In this document: piece after piece, positions 22,311 through 33,376 of the stretch
Position numbering within the stretch: position 1 is the stretch's first letter
Layout of the letters: every line of letters begins with the position of its first letter
Source of the DNA: Gastrolobium villosum
Taxonomy: Eukaryota > Streptophyta > Magnoliopsida > Fabales > Fabaceae
DNA: 64,000 nucleotides
Assembly: GCA_032173675.1 (NCBI GenBank)
Contig: JAVKPL010013714.1
Location: forward strand, 1 to 64,000
Reading direction: 5' to 3'
Position numbers and translations under genes: made by a program
The notes under the pieces: generated by a model
Database searches by the model: none
The model's input: the letters and a program-made list of their open reading frames with translations, nothing else
What the model was told of the DNA's origin: nothing

Positions 22311-22693
22311 GCGCTAAAACGGCCACACTGACCGTTTTAGCGCGCTGCTGCAGTTCGAAGGAGGAAGTTACTGGTGCTGAGCGCTAAAACATCCACACAG
22401 ACCGTTTTAGCGCGTTGCTGCAAATCAGAATTGGAAGCCTCTGGAGCTCAGCGCTAAAATGCTTACACTGAGTGTTTTAGCGCTCTAATGTGCAATTCTT
22501 CTCTGTTTTGAAACGCTAAAACGTTCAAATCAAGCGTTTTAGCGTTGGAATCAGTTGAAAGCAGTTGGGAGGTTATCAGCCATGGACGCTAAAACGCTCA
22601 TTCAGAACGTTTTAGCACCCAAGTCAGTTGAAAGCAGTTGGTCACGCATCAAGCCGGACGCTAAAATGCCCATTTATGACCGTTTTAGCGTCC
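22311..22693 (+). repeat. array of six hairpins with GCTAAAAC/GTTTTAGC arms
   Basis: Hairpins start at about 22311, 22381, 22450, 22512, 22586 and 22656, spaced 62-74 bases. The first has a perfect 12-bp stem (GCGCTAAAACGG / CCGTTTTAGCGC) and a 9-base loop. The outer stem bases change together: GCGC/GCGC in the first two, AACGC/GCGTT in the fourth, GGACGC/GCGTCC in the sixth. Spacers between hairpins are much less alike. The array ends 29 bases before a TATA box. Confidence 0.9.
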
Positions 22694-22721
22694 ACATTAT
22701 TTTTCAGCAGACTTGTAACAC

Positions 22722-22730
22722 TATAAAAGG
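22722..22730 (+). promoter_or_regulatory. TATA box of the Athila-like LTR
   Basis: TATAAAAGG lies just downstream of the hairpin array and about 870 bases before the LTR end at 23592. This is a normal place for the U3/R core promoter. Confidence 0.6.
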
Positions 22731-23592
22731 CAAAAGGCCTGAAAAAAAGGACAGATCTAGATAGTTTTTTCTCTCCCATCTTTCTACTCTCCTCTATTGT
22801 ATCAGATCTTAGGATCTGAATTCTCCTTTCTTTTACACAAGAATTCTTAGGAGTAGTGTAGCATTGCAATTGAAGATTGAAGATCCACTACCATGACAAT
22901 GGAGTTTGTTCTTTCTTCTTCCCTTGTATTTACTTTCATTATGTCTGAGTAGAGTCCTTTGTAGTCTGATTCAATGGAACTCAAGTGTGTATTTATGAAT
23001 AATTAATGTGAAGTTATGTTTTCCTATTATGTGATTTGTATGAAGTTGTCTTGATCAATCATTCTTGTTTAGGAAATGATGTAGAATAGACATGTTTGCA
23101 TTGTTTTAAAGTTGACAACTTCATCATTAGTATTATAGTAATCAAGACATTGATGCTATAATATTAATGTAATCTTAAGACCTTAGTAATTAATGCAAGT
23201 ATTATGAAAGGAATCACCAAGACATTGGGGTTTCTGATTAATGTACCCATCAAGGTAGTAAGACATTACATCTTGATGATAAGTAAAATGTTGATTAACA
23301 TCACATGATAGAGAAGTCATGATGGAAATTGATTCATTCATAAATTCATACTTGAGGGAGATTGATATCTGACTACTGTTTTAAATTATATTCATATCTT
23401 TGTGTTTTAAACTTATCTTATTTTATGCAATTACATTTCTAGTGACAAGAAACTCATGCAAATCAAATCTTTTTGTTTGACTCAAATCAATAATAAGTGG
23501 ATAATCAGTGCTTGACACAATTCCTCGTGGGAACGATCTTTACTTATCATTTTTATTACTTGTATGACTAGTGCACTTGCTAATTGGACAAC

Positions 23593-24440
23593 ATTGATTA
23601 TAATTGATTTACACAATTTTCCATCAATTGATTTAAACAATTATTAATAGTAATTATTTACTATATATTAATGCAAATCTAAGTTAAATCGATAATCGTT
23701 AACTACTAGAATTATTATCTTTGATAATTATAATAATGGATTAATTAATAATTTTAATAATTTAATATTTGAGGTTATTGAATTCGAGGATACGGATCTC
23801 CTCCTAGTATATTATCATAGAAATATTTTAACCTTGAATCATGTATATCATTATAAAATACCAAACAATATGAAATCAAAATTGGGATTATGTGTACCTT
23901 ATTGGATCATCACAAAGCCAAAAGAAAGAAGGGACTACATGCCATATCTCCTCTCTATCACCTATTTCGATAAGCAGCCTCAGCGATGGGAGCTTGATGG
24001 CTTATGGAGTTTAACTCCAGTATAAATAGGCTAGAGAGAGGACCTAGCTCATAACCCAGAGAAGAGTCTGTGCCCATGGGTCCACCCATCATGGAAAACC
24101 AGGGTCACACTAAAGCCTATTGCTGCCCAACTAGGCCCAATAACATCAGATGCCAGAAGCCCAATCAAATGTGACCGCAATGGGCTTAGTTACAATATTT
24201 ATATTGGAATATCCATTAACCCAATTAATATTAAAACACAAAACTAATTAATTAATATTGCCCATGAAATAAAATTTCTAACATTCTACCAGTTGGTATA
24301 TATTAATTAATTTAATATTATTTTGAAAATCATTTTAATATTATTTTGACAGTATAGCAAAAGGGTTTTATGTTTATTATGTTGTAGAAAAAGCGATTGT
24401 GTAATGTTATAGAGATTCGTTTTGCGTGCCATATTTTAAT
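23593..24440 (+). repeat. repeat block C (copy of the block A/B 3' flank)
   Basis: Matches 3218-4068 and the corresponding part of 31105-31950: the TTGATTATAATTGATTTACA start, the TTAACTCCAGTATAAATAGG unit, and the end GATTCGTTTTGCGTGCCATA. Beyond that it departs from A and B. It begins directly at the LTR end of the Athila-like remnant. An ORF at 23834-24025 is not supported by any recognised product. Confidence 0.8.
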
Positions 24441-24689
24441 TAAGGTTCAGTGATTTTTAGGTTGTTGGAATTTATAAATTTAGTGGTTGTGAATATGGGT
24501 TTTTATGATCTGGATGCATTGATATTTCTGACGCAGGGTTAATGTTTCTAAATTTACTTTAACTGAAAAATTCTGATATTTTTTGTGGGTTCTGTTAGTA
24601 CTGTAAATGTAATAGGATTTGTTTACAATGTGGCTTTCTAAGACAAACTGAAGCTGTCCAAATAGAAGAACACTATCTATGTGGAGTAA
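24441..24689 (+). other. spacer, nothing recognised
   Basis: AT-rich and unique within the window; no gene or repeat seen. Confidence 0.3.
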
Positions 24690-24962
24690 AGGATAATGAT
24701 ACAACATGATATATAGCTTTTGTATATATGTATGCAATTTAATTATCTTAAGTTCTCAACCATTTTTTGAGTAAGGATAATGATACAACATGATATATAG
24801 CTTTTGTATATATGTATGCAATTTAATTACCTCAACCATTTTTTGAGTGAGGATAATGATACAACATGATATATAGCTTTTGTATATATGTATGCAATTT
24901 AATTATCTCAACCATTTTTTGAGTGAGGATAATGATACAACATGATCACTTGCAATTTAATT
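24690..24962 (+). repeat. tandem repeat, about 75-bp unit, 3.5 copies
   Basis: Units start GGATAATGATACAACATGAT at about 24690, 24776, 24851 and 24927. Each runs through AGCTTTTGTATATATGTATG to CAACCATTTTTTGAGTGA. The first unit is about 10 bases longer and the last is cut short just before the DUF632-like ORF. Similar words (TATATATGTATGCAATTTAA) reappear near 25470 and 47985. Confidence 0.85.
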
Positions 24963-24963
24963 C

Positions 24964-25345
24964 ATGGTAGAGAACATGCCACGACCTTCTTTGAGTGAGG
25001 AAGATGAGATTGAGAGTGGGAATGAGAATGAGGAAGGTGAAGGTGATAATGTTGACGGTGATGGAGGTCATGAGGTGGAGGAGCCTAAAACACTAGAGAA
25101 AGTTCTGGAAAATGTGCAAGAGCTAGATGAGATAACGGAGGCAAAGCATATTGAACATTCAAAGACAGCACCTGCTGAGTTTAGAAGAGCAATTAAGGTT
25201 GTTCCAAGTGTTACTCTGATGCAGATTCTCACTTTCCTTGATGATCATTTTTTGAAGGCTTCAGAGAGTGCACAAGAAGTTACCAAGATGGTTGAGGCCA
25301 CTAGGTTGCATTATCATTCCAATTTCACTGATAATCGGGGTAATT
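24964..25345 (+). pseudogene. captured exon fragment of a DUF630/DUF632 (NRG2-like) gene
   Basis: The open frame begins with an acidic, low-complexity part (EEDEIESGNENEEGEGDNVD). The end FLDDHFLKASESAQEVTKMV and ATRLHYHSNFTDNRG is the start of the DUF632 domain known from plant proteins related to NITRATE REGULATORY GENE2 and ROLLED AND ERECT LEAF2. The frame stops at 25345 inside what looks like a splice donor (CGGG|GTAATT), so a genomic exon border was captured rather than cDNA. The rest of the domain is absent. Neighbours are a 75-bp tandem array upstream and a malic enzyme exon downstream. The family match is from memory of its conserved words. Confidence 0.7.
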
Positions 25346-25561
25346 AATTCCTTGTGTTGTGTTGTGTTGTGTGTGTGTATCATTTTAGTTGATATTGTAG
25401 CTGCAGTTGAAGTTTAACCTCTTTAGTTGCTAGTTGGACATGAATGAGAGAGCTAATTTTGGACTATATATGTATGCAATTTAATTATCATTTTCCCCCT
25501 GTATTTGTATGCAATTTTGGACTACATTTGTTGGAGGGTTATATAGCTTTTGGCCTTTTGC

Positions 25562-25690
25562 AGGGGAAAATCCTTGAGGTTTTAAAAAATTGGCCTGAGA
25601 GGAGTATTCAAGTTATTGTTGTAACTGATGGTGAGCGCATTTTGGGACTTGGGCATGTTGGATGTCGGGTATTTTTGTGGGGGAATCAAA
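25562..25690 (+). pseudogene. captured exon fragment of NADP-malic enzyme
   Basis: After a good splice acceptor (CTTTTTGCAG-like, ending at 25563) the frame reads GKILEVLKNWPERSIQVIVV then TDGERILGLGHVGC. This is the conserved segment just before the NADP-binding part of plant NADP-dependent malic enzymes, where TDGERILGLGD is nearly invariant. After GCR the homology ends at another possible donor (CGG|GTATTT). A single exon without the rest of the gene cannot make an enzyme. A second copy is at about 48071-48195 and has changed independently (GLGD retained, a stop soon after). Confidence 0.8.
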
Positions 25691-26040
25691 CTCCTTAATT
25701 TACATTTTACTATGAAAATATAGACATGGTACTAAAAGTAGATGACCAAGCCTTTTCAATTTCTGTTTGATAATATATGACTAATGAACAGTCTTGATCA
25801 CTGTTTGATAATATATGAATACTTTTGCATTTCAGGTTCCGCCAAATTCAACAGAACCGTTAGGAATACTTTTGCATTTTACTCTTAAAAGTGTTGGTAA
25901 AATAGAGTTGATTTTTGGCCCGCGGACTGGCCCTAACCCGTGGGATTATATGATTTTTTGGCCCGTGCAGGCTGTTTGATATGCGGGCTTTTTGGCCCTG
26001 ACCCGCGCGGGCGAGGGCCTAACGGGCCGGGCTGGATCAG

Positions 26041-26258
26041 TCCACAACACAAGAATCTTTTCAAAATCTTGAAAAAGTCACGATTGAAGCAGAGTCTTCT
26101 TCCATCACAGATTGTTCTATTTGTCTAACGGAGATTGGGTCAAGAGCTATTGGCTTGCCTTGCTCACACGTGTTTCATCGGGATTGCATCACAAAGTGGC
26201 TCACGATTCGTAATACATGTCCTTTATGTAGATGCAGTGTCTTGTCTAGGAATGATTA
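26041..26258 (+). pseudogene. RING-H2 C-terminal fragment, copy C
   Basis: In the RING frame the stretch reads about 18 residues (QESFQNLEKVTIEAES) and then the same RING-H2 as copies A and B, with all eight Cys/His ligands and the same C terminus and stop. A TAA just upstream (about 26018) closes the frame, and there is no ATG before the RING. It lacks the anchor and all 17-residue repeats. The upstream peptide differs from copies A and B but is shared with 48561-48770, so it may be the older exon context of this RING. Confidence 0.75.
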
Positions 26259-27120
26259 AGTAAACATAACGTACGCTGTTTTTGCATTCTTGGTCTTAGT
26301 TTCAAAGCTTGTGGCTAGCTTGTCTCTTAATTTTTTGTATTGTTCTAGTTCAGTTACTTTTCTTTGGAGTAAGCTGTCTGGGATTTTCGGAGAGTATTGC
26401 TCTGTCCCGTGGATTCGTATGGTTTCCTTTTAATTAGCTTTAGAGGTTGTCGTTCTTGTAAAAAATCTTGGTTTTTCTTTTGTCAAAATGTTTGCATCTT
26501 TCTTTGTAATATCCGTTTAATTATTTTTAATCTTGATTTACTTTTTTTTTCTTGTATTGCATTTGGAAGAGTTATAAGCTTATGCAAAATCTTCACTCTA
26601 GAATCTAAAAAGGCTTCTGTTGTATGTAACGACTGGTGTTTGATCTTATACATATCCATGTTGACACAAAAGATGACATAACATGAACATGATATATTTG
26701 TATACAAGGTGAAGAAATAGAGGACCAATCATATGATCGGATTTTTGCTTCTTGCACTAAAAAACTAGAGGAAAATAAATTTTATAAAAAGTGGAACATA
26801 TTTTATGAATATTTTGAAATTTCTCACTGCTAAAGGAATTGATTTTCTTATTGCTAATGTAGCCAGCTATCTAGAGATATTGTTTATAATGGATATTTTA
26901 TGGAAATCAATTTAAGGAAATTTTGTGTAAAATTATTAATTGATTATGTTTGATTTACACAATTTTTCATCAATTGATTTAAACAATTAATAATAGTAAT
27001 TATTTACAATATATTAATACAAATCTAAGTTAAATCGATAATCGTTAACTACTAGAATTATTATCTTTAATAATTATAATAATGTATTAATTAATAATTT
27101 TAATAATTTAATATTTAAGG
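26259..27120 (+). repeat. RING 3' flank in block D
   Basis: Matches 1923-2790, 30429-31290 and 48771-49590. It stops resembling them at about 27118, where Athila leader sequence begins. No gene. Confidence 0.7.
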
Positions 27121-27635
27121 AGATTGAATATGAGGATAAGGATCCCTCCTTCACGTCACCAGATTTCAGGTCAATCGGAGCAAGTTGAACAATAGCAAAA
27201 ATACCCGATACGTCCTGAAACGACAAAGAAGCATCATAACGGGTTAGTGAACGACAGAATTTGGCAAAATTAAGGGTCACCTCACACCCATGTAGGGTGT
27301 GACTTATACTTAGATGGTCGAATTCCATTGGGAATAGAACTCCTGGAACCAATCTCTCAAACTGAAGTTTTACCGATTTCCCCAAATCTACCCAAAACGT
27401 AAACCGTAATGTAGAAAATGAAAAAACCGTGAAAAGACGCGTCTGCAGAATCAAATTCCGATGCAAAATCAAAGGTGCAGAAATCGGAATCAGAAACACA
27501 AATGAGTTCAAACGCAGAAACAAGACAGATGCGCAAAAATAAATATATTTTTTTTTGTTTTTTTTTTAACAGAAACGAAAATTAAAGAAAAAGAAGATGA
27601 TCAAGAATCAGAAAACGATTTAGACCGATGCCATT
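27121..27635 (-). mobile_element. Athila-like internal leader fragment
   Basis: Lies on the internal side of the PBS at 27636. A reverse-strand ORF overlaps it (27074-27523), but its sequence matches no family I know and it runs into flanking repeat DNA, so I do not call a gene. Confidence 0.5.
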
Positions 27636-27653
27636 TCCCTGGAAACGGCGCCA
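27636..27653 (-). other. primer binding site of an Athila-like element (-)
   Basis: On the reverse strand TGGCGCCGTTTCCAGGGA, five bases from the LTR end. It is the same class as TGGCGCCGTTGCCGGGGA at 46430 and typical of the Athila/Tat branch. Confidence 0.8.
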
Positions 27654-27657
27654 AATT

Positions 27658-28681
27658 TGACACGAGCTGACGAACTCGCACAAATTAAAAATTATTTTTA
27701 ATTAGGGTTCAGAAATTTGCAGTAAAATGGAAACCATAAGTCGTCTCTCAAAGAAATTGATTTGGAAAAAATCACTTATGAAAATAGAAAATAAAAGGGG
27801 GGTTTTGGATTTCGGTTGAATAAAAGACAAAATATAAGAACTGGGATTAAAACTTCGTAATTAGAATTAACCAACCTAAGGTTAGGAATCCTAGGATGTC
27901 CTTCATTGGATAAAAATTACCAAATTCACGAATGATCTCAATTGAATCAGAATCCTTATTTTCAATTGAGAACAATCGGATCATCAAATCTGATGATTAT
28001 TCCTTTTCCATAATCGCAATTGCGAACCTTAAATCGAATATCCACAATCTCACGATATTGATTTGAGTTAGGTTAAAGAAACGAATCTGGTTAGAGATTG
28101 ATCGCAGATCCTCTAGATAGATCCATGGAATCTCTTCCCCTTAGGTTGATTAAAAGGGGTTTAGCCTAGCATGGCTAGGATAAACATGATTAAAATTAAA
28201 GAAAAAAGAAGAAAAAGATAAAGAACGCGAAGAACGCTTCAGAGAAAAAGTACTTGATCCTCAATTTCAAAAATTCAGAATGAATAATAGTTTCCTACTC
28301 CGCCGTCATATACCCCTACCCAAATCGGGTTAGGGTTTAGTTCTGATAGGCCAATCTGTCCAAAAGTACGAAATATAACAAATAAATTAAAATAAAACTA
28401 AAACTTGGCTTTGGGCCACTTAAGTAATGGGGTTTTAATTTAAATTACAAGTCTAATAATAAAATAAAACTTCAGCAAAACGTGTCAATCCGACAACTGT
28501 GGACCGAGATATGGCCAAAATATAGAAGTAACGTAAAGCTGAAAAATTTTGACGAAAATAAATTAAACCCAATCAAAAACTAAAAATGTAAATTAACTCA
28601 AAACATCATTATTTTACTCAAATAAATCCTAAAAATACTAACCAAGAGTAACAAATAAGTGCAATAAAATATGAGTTATCA
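27658..28681 (-). repeat. Athila-type LTR (-)
   Basis: 1024 bases, TGACACGAGC to TGAGTTATCA in plus orientation, with the PBS on its left. Its right 231 bases are also found at 1-231. It contains the AGTCGTCTCTCAAAGAAATT motif near 27740, which recalls the CGTCTCCACAGGGATT motif of the other Athila LTRs. No TATA-proximal dyad array was seen in it. Confidence 0.75.
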
Positions 28682-29498
28682 CGCTGATAGCGCCAATGTC
28701 GCGCCAGTAGCGTGTTGGATTAAATCTTGTGTTTTTTTGTGCTTCTCAATTGGGCCCCTTTCTTGTACTTTTTCCTATAAAAATATAAGAATATCAGTGA
28801 CAAGATATCTGATTAGAATTTATCAATTTAATGGAAATTATTGCCCTATTTTTCAAGCTTGATCAAGATTATTTCTTTCTTTGACTTAAAATCATATATA
28901 TGTTGGAGGCATTTCATACTCTTACTATTATGGCAGGAGTGGCTAATGTTTTTTTTCCATTAAAAAATGTGTTACCCATTATATGCTAATTAAATACAAG
29001 TCAAAGAACAAAATAGTAAAACAGTGGTATTGCCAGCATATTCAGAAGCCATAAGGAGGAGGAGCACCCTCAGCCATTGCAAGAGCTTTTTTTTTCTTAA
29101 TTCATTTGAAGTATTGCCTAAAATATATATAAAATGTTGCTGGAGCATACCTCATATGTGCATTTAAAGGAAATAATGAAGGTCATTAAAATTAAAAAAA
29201 CAAACAAAAAGCAAAAAAAATCGTGAAGAATAAATATAATAAGCGCATGTAATAAATGCAAAATAGGATTCCTTTTTATAAATATTTAATTTTCAATAAA
29301 GAAACCTAAAAGTGGTAATAATTAAAACGGTAATAAAAAAAATAGAATATCGTTATCATGAAAATCAAATCAAATCAAATTTCAATCTTAGATTTAATAA
29401 ATCCAGCTAATCAACGCAGAATAACAAGTGAGGTTCAAATTCTATAAATTATACCACTTCATCTCCTCTGAAGTAAACTTTCTCTTTATGTCTACATA

Positions 29499-29529
<31 letters not shown>

Positions 29530-29678
29530 TTACATCTGTTTGGCAAGAGTGGTTTTTTTTTCTCAATAGAGACTCTGGTTTTTTCTTTTTGTGTATAATA
29601 GAGACTCTGGTTTTGAAAGCTCAACGTGTGGAGATTCTTACGGACGATGACGTTTTGGGCTTAAATTCATTCAACCTG
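28682..29678 (+). other. 5' flank and start region of RING-H2 copy B
   Basis: Matches 232-1223 closely. It includes a TATA-like TATAAATT at 29443 and a (CT)n stretch at 29500-29520. At the position of copy A's ATG (AAGAATGG) it reads AAGAGTGG, so the start codon is lost. Confidence 0.7.
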
Positions 29679-30239
29679 AACATGCAAAGAAGCAATGTCC
29701 AATCTCGTGCGCAATTGGGTTACAACCACAACATGCAAATAAGCAATATCCAATCTCGTGCGCAATTGGGTTACAACCAAAACATGCAAAGAAACAATGT
29801 CTGTTCTCGTGCGCAATTGGGTTACAACCAAAAGGTGCAAAGAAGCAATATCCGATCTTGTGCGCAATTGGGTTACAACCACAACATGCAAAGAAACAAT
29901 ATCCAATCTTGTGCGCAATTGGGTCACAACCAAAACATACAAAGAAGCAATATCCGATTAGGTGCCAAATTGGGTTACAACCACAACATGCAAAGAAGCA
30001 ATATCCGTTCTCGTGGTGAGTTGGGTTACTACCAAAACATACAAACAAGCAATATCCGATCTCTTCGTGAGTTGGGTCACTACCATATCATGCAAAGCAA
30101 CAATCACCGATCTCGTGGGGAATTGGGTTACAACGAAACCATGCTAAATAGCAATATTCGATCTCGTGCAGAATTGGGTTACAACCACAACATGCAAAAG
30201 AACAATATCCGATCTCGTGGTGAGTTGGGTTATAACCAC
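29679..30239 (+). repeat. 51-bp in-frame coding tandem repeat, 11 units
   Basis: Same array as 1224-1733 with one extra unit (NMQKNNIRSRGELGYNH) inserted before the last partial unit. Confidence 0.9.
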
Positions 30240-30428
30240 AACATTCAAAGCAGCAATATCCGTTCTTCTTCCATCACAGATTGTTCTATTTGTCTCACGG
30301 ATATTGGGTCAAGAGCAATTGGCTTGCCTTGCTCACACGTGTTTCATCGCGATTGCATCACAAAGTGGCTCACGATTCGCAATACATGTCCTTTATGTAG
30401 ATGCAGTGTCTTGTCTAGGAATGATTAA
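29682..30428 (+). CDS. RING-H2 finger protein with 17-residue repeats, copy B (start lost)
   Basis: The frame is open from a TTG at 29520 to the stop at 30428 and still encodes a hydrophobic anchor (FFFLCIIETLVLKAQ), but it has no ATG before 29682. An ATG at 29488 is in another frame and soon meets a stop. From 29682 the product would be 248 residues and would lack the anchor. Eleven full 17-residue repeats (29679-30239) precede the RING-H2, one more than in copy A. Some repeats gained Cys for Arg (NVCSRAQ, SCAQ), as in a sequence under weak constraint. The RING itself keeps all eight ligands and is identical in sequence to that of copy A. It may be a young pseudogene, or it may be translated from the first repeat. 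Confidence 0.6.
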   Translation: MQRSNVQSRAQLGYNHNMQISNIQSRAQLGYNQNMQRNNVCSRAQLGYNQKVQRSNIRSCAQLGYNHNMQRNNIQSCAQLGHNQNIQRSNIRLGAKLGYNHNMQRSNIRSRGELGYYQNIQTSNIRSLRELGHYHIMQSNNHRSRGELGYNETMLNSNIRSRAELGYNHNMQKNNIRSRGELGYNHNIQSSNIRSSSITDCSICLTDIGSRAIGLPCSHVFHRDCITKWLTIRNTCPLCRCSVLSRND

Positions 30429-32158
30429 GTAAACATAACGTACGTTATTTTTGCATTCAGGGTCTTTGTTTCAGAGCTTGTGGCTAGCTTGTCACTTAAA
30501 TTTTTGTATTGCTCTAGTTCAGTTACTTTTCTTTGGAGTAAGCTGTCTGGGATTTTTGGAGAGTATTGCTCTGTCCCGTGGATTCGTATGGTTTCCTTTT
30601 AATTAGCTTTAGATGTTGTCGTTCTTGTAAAAAATCTTGGTTTTTCTTTTGTCAAAATGTTTGCATCTTTCTTTGTAATATCCGTTTAATTAGTTTTAAT
30701 CTTGATTTACTTTTTTTTTTGTATTGCATTTGGAAGAGTTATAAGCTTATGCAAAATCTTCACTCTAGAATCTAAAAAGCCTTCTGTTGTATGTAATGAC
30801 TTGTGTTTGATCTTATACAGATCCATGTTGACACAAAAGATGACATAACATGAACATGATATAATTGTATACAAGGTGAAGAAAGAGAGGACCAATCATA
30901 TGATCGGATTATTGCTTCTGGCGCTAAAAATCAAGAGGAAAATAAATATAATAAAAAGTGGAACATATTTTATGAATATTTTGAAATTTCCCACTGCTAA
31001 AGGAATGGATTTTCTTATTGCTAGTGTAGCAGCTGTCTAGAGATATTGTCTATAATGGATATTTTATGAAAATCTATTTAAGGAAATTTTGTGTAAAATT
31101 ATTAATTTATTATAATTGATTTACACAATTTTCCATCAATTGATTTAAACAATTAATAATAGTAATTATTTACTATATATTAATGCAAATCTAAGTTAAA
31201 TCGATAATCGTTAACTACTAGAATTATTATCTTTAATAATTATAATAATGTATTAATTAATAATTTTAATAATTTAATATTTGAGGTTATTGAATGTGAG
31301 GATACGGATCTCCTCCTAGTATATTATCATAGAAATATTTTAACCTTGAATCATGTATATCATTATAAAATACCAAACAATATGAAATCAAAATTGGGAT
31401 TATGCGTACCTTATTGGATCATCACAAAGCCAAAAGAAAGAAGGGACTACATGCCAGATCTTCCTCTCTATCACCTATTTCGATAAAGGCAGCCTCAGCG
31501 ATGGGAGCATGATGGTTTCTGGAGTTTAACTCCAGTATAAATAGGCTAGAGAGAGGACCTAGCTAATAACCCAGAGAAGAGTTTGTGCCCATGAGTCCAC
31601 CTATCATGGAAAACCAGGGTCACACTAAAGCCTATTGCTGCCAACTAGGCCCAATAACATCAGATGCCAGAAGCCCAATCAAATGTGATCGCAATGAGCT
31701 TAGTTACAATATTTATATTGGAATATCCATTAACCCAATTAATATTAAAATACAAAACTAATTAATTAATATTGCCCATAAAATAAAATTTCTAACATTC
31801 TACCAGTTGGTCTATATTAATTAATTTAATATTATTTTGAAAATCATTTTAATATTATTTTGACAGTATAGCAAAAGGGTTTTATGTTTATTATGTTGCA
31901 GGAAAAGTGATTGTGTAATGTTATAGAGATTCATTTTGCGTGGCATATTTTTTTTCTTTTTTTTGTTTTAAAATGTGTGGGCCCTATAGCCCCAAGGTTT
32001 AGCCCTTTTTTTTTCAGCCCACATATGGGAGGGTTATTTTTGGCCCTAGCCCCATTAACCCTCATTTCTTTTGGGTTAGGGTGGGGTTAACCGCGGGCCA
32101 GCCCACTCTTTTTTTTTCTTCTAAACCCTAAAACCCCAATTTCTCATTTCTCTCTCTG
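30429..32158 (+). repeat. 3' flank of block B
   Basis: Matches block A's 1923-4339 but with a single copy of the 612-bp unit. It also lacks the short GC-rich start (TAGAGCTGTCAAAACAGCCC) seen at 4132. Homology ends at CTCTCTCTGG. Confidence 0.75.
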
Positions 32159-32279
32159 GTTTTCTTCTTCCGATTTCTTATTCTTCACCCGTTCTTCTTC
32201 TTCGCAGTTGATACACTTCCTTAAGCAGTTTCTTCTTCATCATTAAGGCTTCCCTCTCTTCAATTTTCTCCTTCATCTT
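32159..32279 (-). other. possible captured coding scrap
   Basis: On the reverse strand a short frame reads MKEKIEEREALMMKKKLLK then EVYQLRRRRTGEE and stops. It is charged and coiled-coil-like. It lies between block B and a Ty3 LTR and could be an exon piece, but it is too short to identify. Confidence 0.25.
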
Positions 32280-32667
32280 TGTAACAGCCCGTTGTACACC
32301 GGTATTGTTAACATTAATTATGATATTAAGCGCAGTTACAATCACAGTGATTGGGTTAATTAAATTACGGGCAAATTTTTCTTTTAACATATTCCTTTTC
32401 TTACATCAAAACATTTTCCGTAATCAATTAAACAATACTATAATTGTAAAAGCAATACGCGGAAGCATACATTTCTCTAACATCGCAAATCATTCTTTTT
32501 ATTCAATTCATTTAAACTCACCATCTTACTCTCACATTTTACCAAGTTATAGTTCTTTACGTTGTCTACGCGTGGTTTCAAACCACGTACCATTTGGAGT
32601 TCTACCCATCAAGTTAAGCCCCTTTCTTTTAGTCTAGAAAAACCAGAATTTTCGAAATTTACACTGT

Positions 32668-32899
32668 GGTAATCGATTACCAGTGGGTGGTAATCGATTA
32701 CCACCTGTCAAAAATGAGGCAGTAGCCAATTTTCTAAATCCTCTGTTCTGGTAATCGATTACCAACCTTGGGTAATCGATTACCTCACATGGTAATCGAT
32801 TACCAAAGGCCAGTAATCGATTACCAGTGAAGACAGTAGCCAATTTTTCGTCCCCTGTTGCATGGTAATCGATTACCATGCCTTGGGTAATCGATTACT
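32668..32899. repeat. eight GGTAATCGATTACC palindromes
   Basis: Sites at 32668, 32689, 32750, 32771, 32791, 32812, 32864 and 32886. Most are perfect 14-base palindromes, extended to TGGTAATCGATTACCA in several. Spacing is irregular (20-61). Confidence 0.9.
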
Positions 32900-33376
32900 A
32901 TGCAGCAAAATGACAGATTACAGCATTTAAAGCCCCAAAAAGGGTGTGTAATCCATCCCTAACCCCTTGGTACTCCACACAACACATAATCATGTCCTAA
33001 TGTAGGCTCTAGGCCCTTCCATCATCCAATTTCCTTAAAACATGCATCATTTACAAAGTCCTCAAATAATGGCCATTTACATACAAATATGGACCATTTT
33101 TACAACATGAATACCAAGACTTCAAGGCTATGAATGTGGCAATGGACAAGTCCCATGCTCACTCAAAATATACAGTTATCCATGCCATGAATAATGAAAC
33201 ATAAACAAGACTTAGCATATAACCATGAACACTAACAAAAGCATGGAAATAACATCATGCAATATGTTCATGACCTAAGTCTCAAAATACTAATGGTATG
33301 CTATGTGCACTCCAATAACTCCTCCAAAATGTCATGCAATCCCAATGCACCGCATGCCAATCCAATGTCCACTATA

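Larger units (their letters stand above)
18732..23592 (+). mobile_element. Athila-like retroelement remnant with env-region ORF and 3' LTR
   Basis: Abuts the cut copia LTR on the left. It contains a plant-transposon-protein ORF (19021-20475), a long non-coding region with three copies of TAAATCTGGGAATT (18953, 20697, 22084), a hairpin array, a TATA box and an LTR end. That end (TTTTTATTACTTGTATGACT, then GTGCACTTGCTAATTGGACA) resembles the Athila LTR end at 46423 in wording and layout. No gag, RT or integrase is present, so either the element is deleted or only its 3' part survives. The 5' border of the LTR is not clear. Confidence 0.6.
25373..27120 (+). repeat. mosaic repeat block D (second copy at 47885-49590)
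   Basis: From GTGTATCATTTTAGTTGATA onwards this stretch matches 47885-49590 closely. In order it holds a malic enzyme exon fragment, AT-rich spacer, a GC-rich hAT-terminus-like part (25915-26045, with GCCCGCGG and GGGCCGGGC words), the RING-H2 coding end, and the RING 3' flank. It looks like a unit that collected gene pieces and then spread. Confidence 0.8.

Noticed and set aside
25562..25690. A working malic enzyme gene
   Set aside because: Only one exon-sized piece matches; the NADP-binding and catalytic parts are not nearby, and the second copy at 48071 is likewise isolated.
27074..27523. 149-codon reverse-strand ORF
   Set aside because: Straddles a junction between repeat flank and Athila leader, so it cannot be an ancestral gene; no recognisable product.
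29520..29681. TTG at 29520 as the start of RING copy B (and TTG at 1083 for copy A)
   Set aside because: Plant nuclear genes rarely start at TTG. Copy A has an ATG three codons later; copy B has none until 29682.
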